Positions 63,896 through 64,000 of a DNA stretch of 64,000 nucleotides are shown here, one piece after another. How positions within the stretch are numbered: position 1 is the stretch's first letter; every line of letters begins with the position of its first letter. A program made the translations under genes and the position numbers. Below the pieces are notes generated by a model. It had not been told where the DNA came from, made no database searches, and saw only the letters and a list, made by a program, of their open reading frames with translations. The stretch comes from Paramacrobiotus metropolitanus (taxonomy: Eukaryota > Tardigrada > Eutardigrada > Parachela > Macrobiotidae): the NCBI RefSeq assembly GCF_019649055.1, contig NW_026570407.1, forward strand, positions 62,001 through 126,000, read 5' to 3'.

Positions 63896-64000
63896 CGGCC
63901 CAGTCGCAAAGGTCATCCCCGATATTGCCGCCTTTCCCAGAATCGGGAGGCCTGTCACTGTTAGACATCGGAACGCCTCGTATGAGAACACCGCAGCAAC

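Larger units (their letters stand above)
47187..64000 (+). mobile_element. Decayed giant Ty3/Gypsy-type retrotransposon (element 2), 3' end beyond window
   Basis: Same gene order as element 1: leader, Gag with coiled coil, PPSY and CCHC, protease with linker domain, RT-RNase H, integrase, proline-rich ORF. At least 16.8 kb is visible. It is inactive: frameshifts near 49690 and 63880, in-frame stops at 50012, 52061, 56103, 57435, 60015 and 62141, and a duplicated RT-RNase H segment. AAAGGTCAC or GTGACCTTT occurs about 50 times from leader to last ORF. Protein similarity to element 1 is clear in RT and integrase but nucleotide composition differs, so the two are distinct families of one lineage. 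Confidence 0.88.

Overview
The window is nuclear DNA of an animal. It has spliced genes with short GT-AG introns, BTB/BACK and Kelch proteins, and two very large Ty3/Gypsy-type LTR retrotransposons. The compact introns and gene content suggest a small invertebrate. A tardigrade or another ecdysozoan is only a guess. There are no bacterial features.

Host genes occur in two blocks. Block 1 (1-11225) holds a BTB-BACK gene with an unassigned Tudor-like C-terminal domain (2506-5550), a three-exon secreted cysteine-rich protein found here by splice reconstruction (7023-7708, minus), a BTB exon relic, and four decayed C-terminal fragments of one reverse-transcriptase/endonuclease family. Block 2 (28784-47186) holds an intact six-exon BTB-BACK-Kelch gene (38861-41267, minus), a disabled Kelch paralogue (30942-33557), an orphan Kelch exon, a second BTB-BACK-Tudor-like locus with two frameshifts, an orphan Tudor-like exon, and a chimeric pseudogene that joins a BTBD-type BTB-BACK front to a Kelch back (43801-46962). 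A 613-bp hAT-like MITE with a perfect 8-bp target duplication and a 92-bp foldback sequence are also present. The cluster looks like active birth and death of BTB genes.

Element 1 (11226-28779, minus strand, 17554 bp) is a complete LTR retrotransposon. Its two 382-bp LTRs look identical by eye, it has a 4-bp AATG target duplication, and its primer-binding site resembles initiator-Met tRNA. In coding order it carries a 1355-aa Gag, a protease ORF, RT-RNase H, integrase, a proline-rich ORF where env would sit, and 2.6 kb of repeat-rich 3' noncoding DNA. Its Gag looks retrovirus-like: N-terminal MGxxxS myristoylation signal, about 300 residues of coiled coil, a PPSY late-domain motif, capsid and CCHC knuckle.

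Element 2 (about 47187 to past the window end, plus strand) is a relative with the same gene order, but it is broken by frameshifts, stops and a 1.29-kb internal duplication. Its most striking property is about 50 copies of AAAGGTCAC/GTGACCTTT in the leader and in all coding frames, including an eight-copy array at about 29-bp spacing. Element 1 has its own, different, interspersed oligonucleotides. A DNA- or RNA-level signal embedded throughout each element is the best candidate here for something undescribed.
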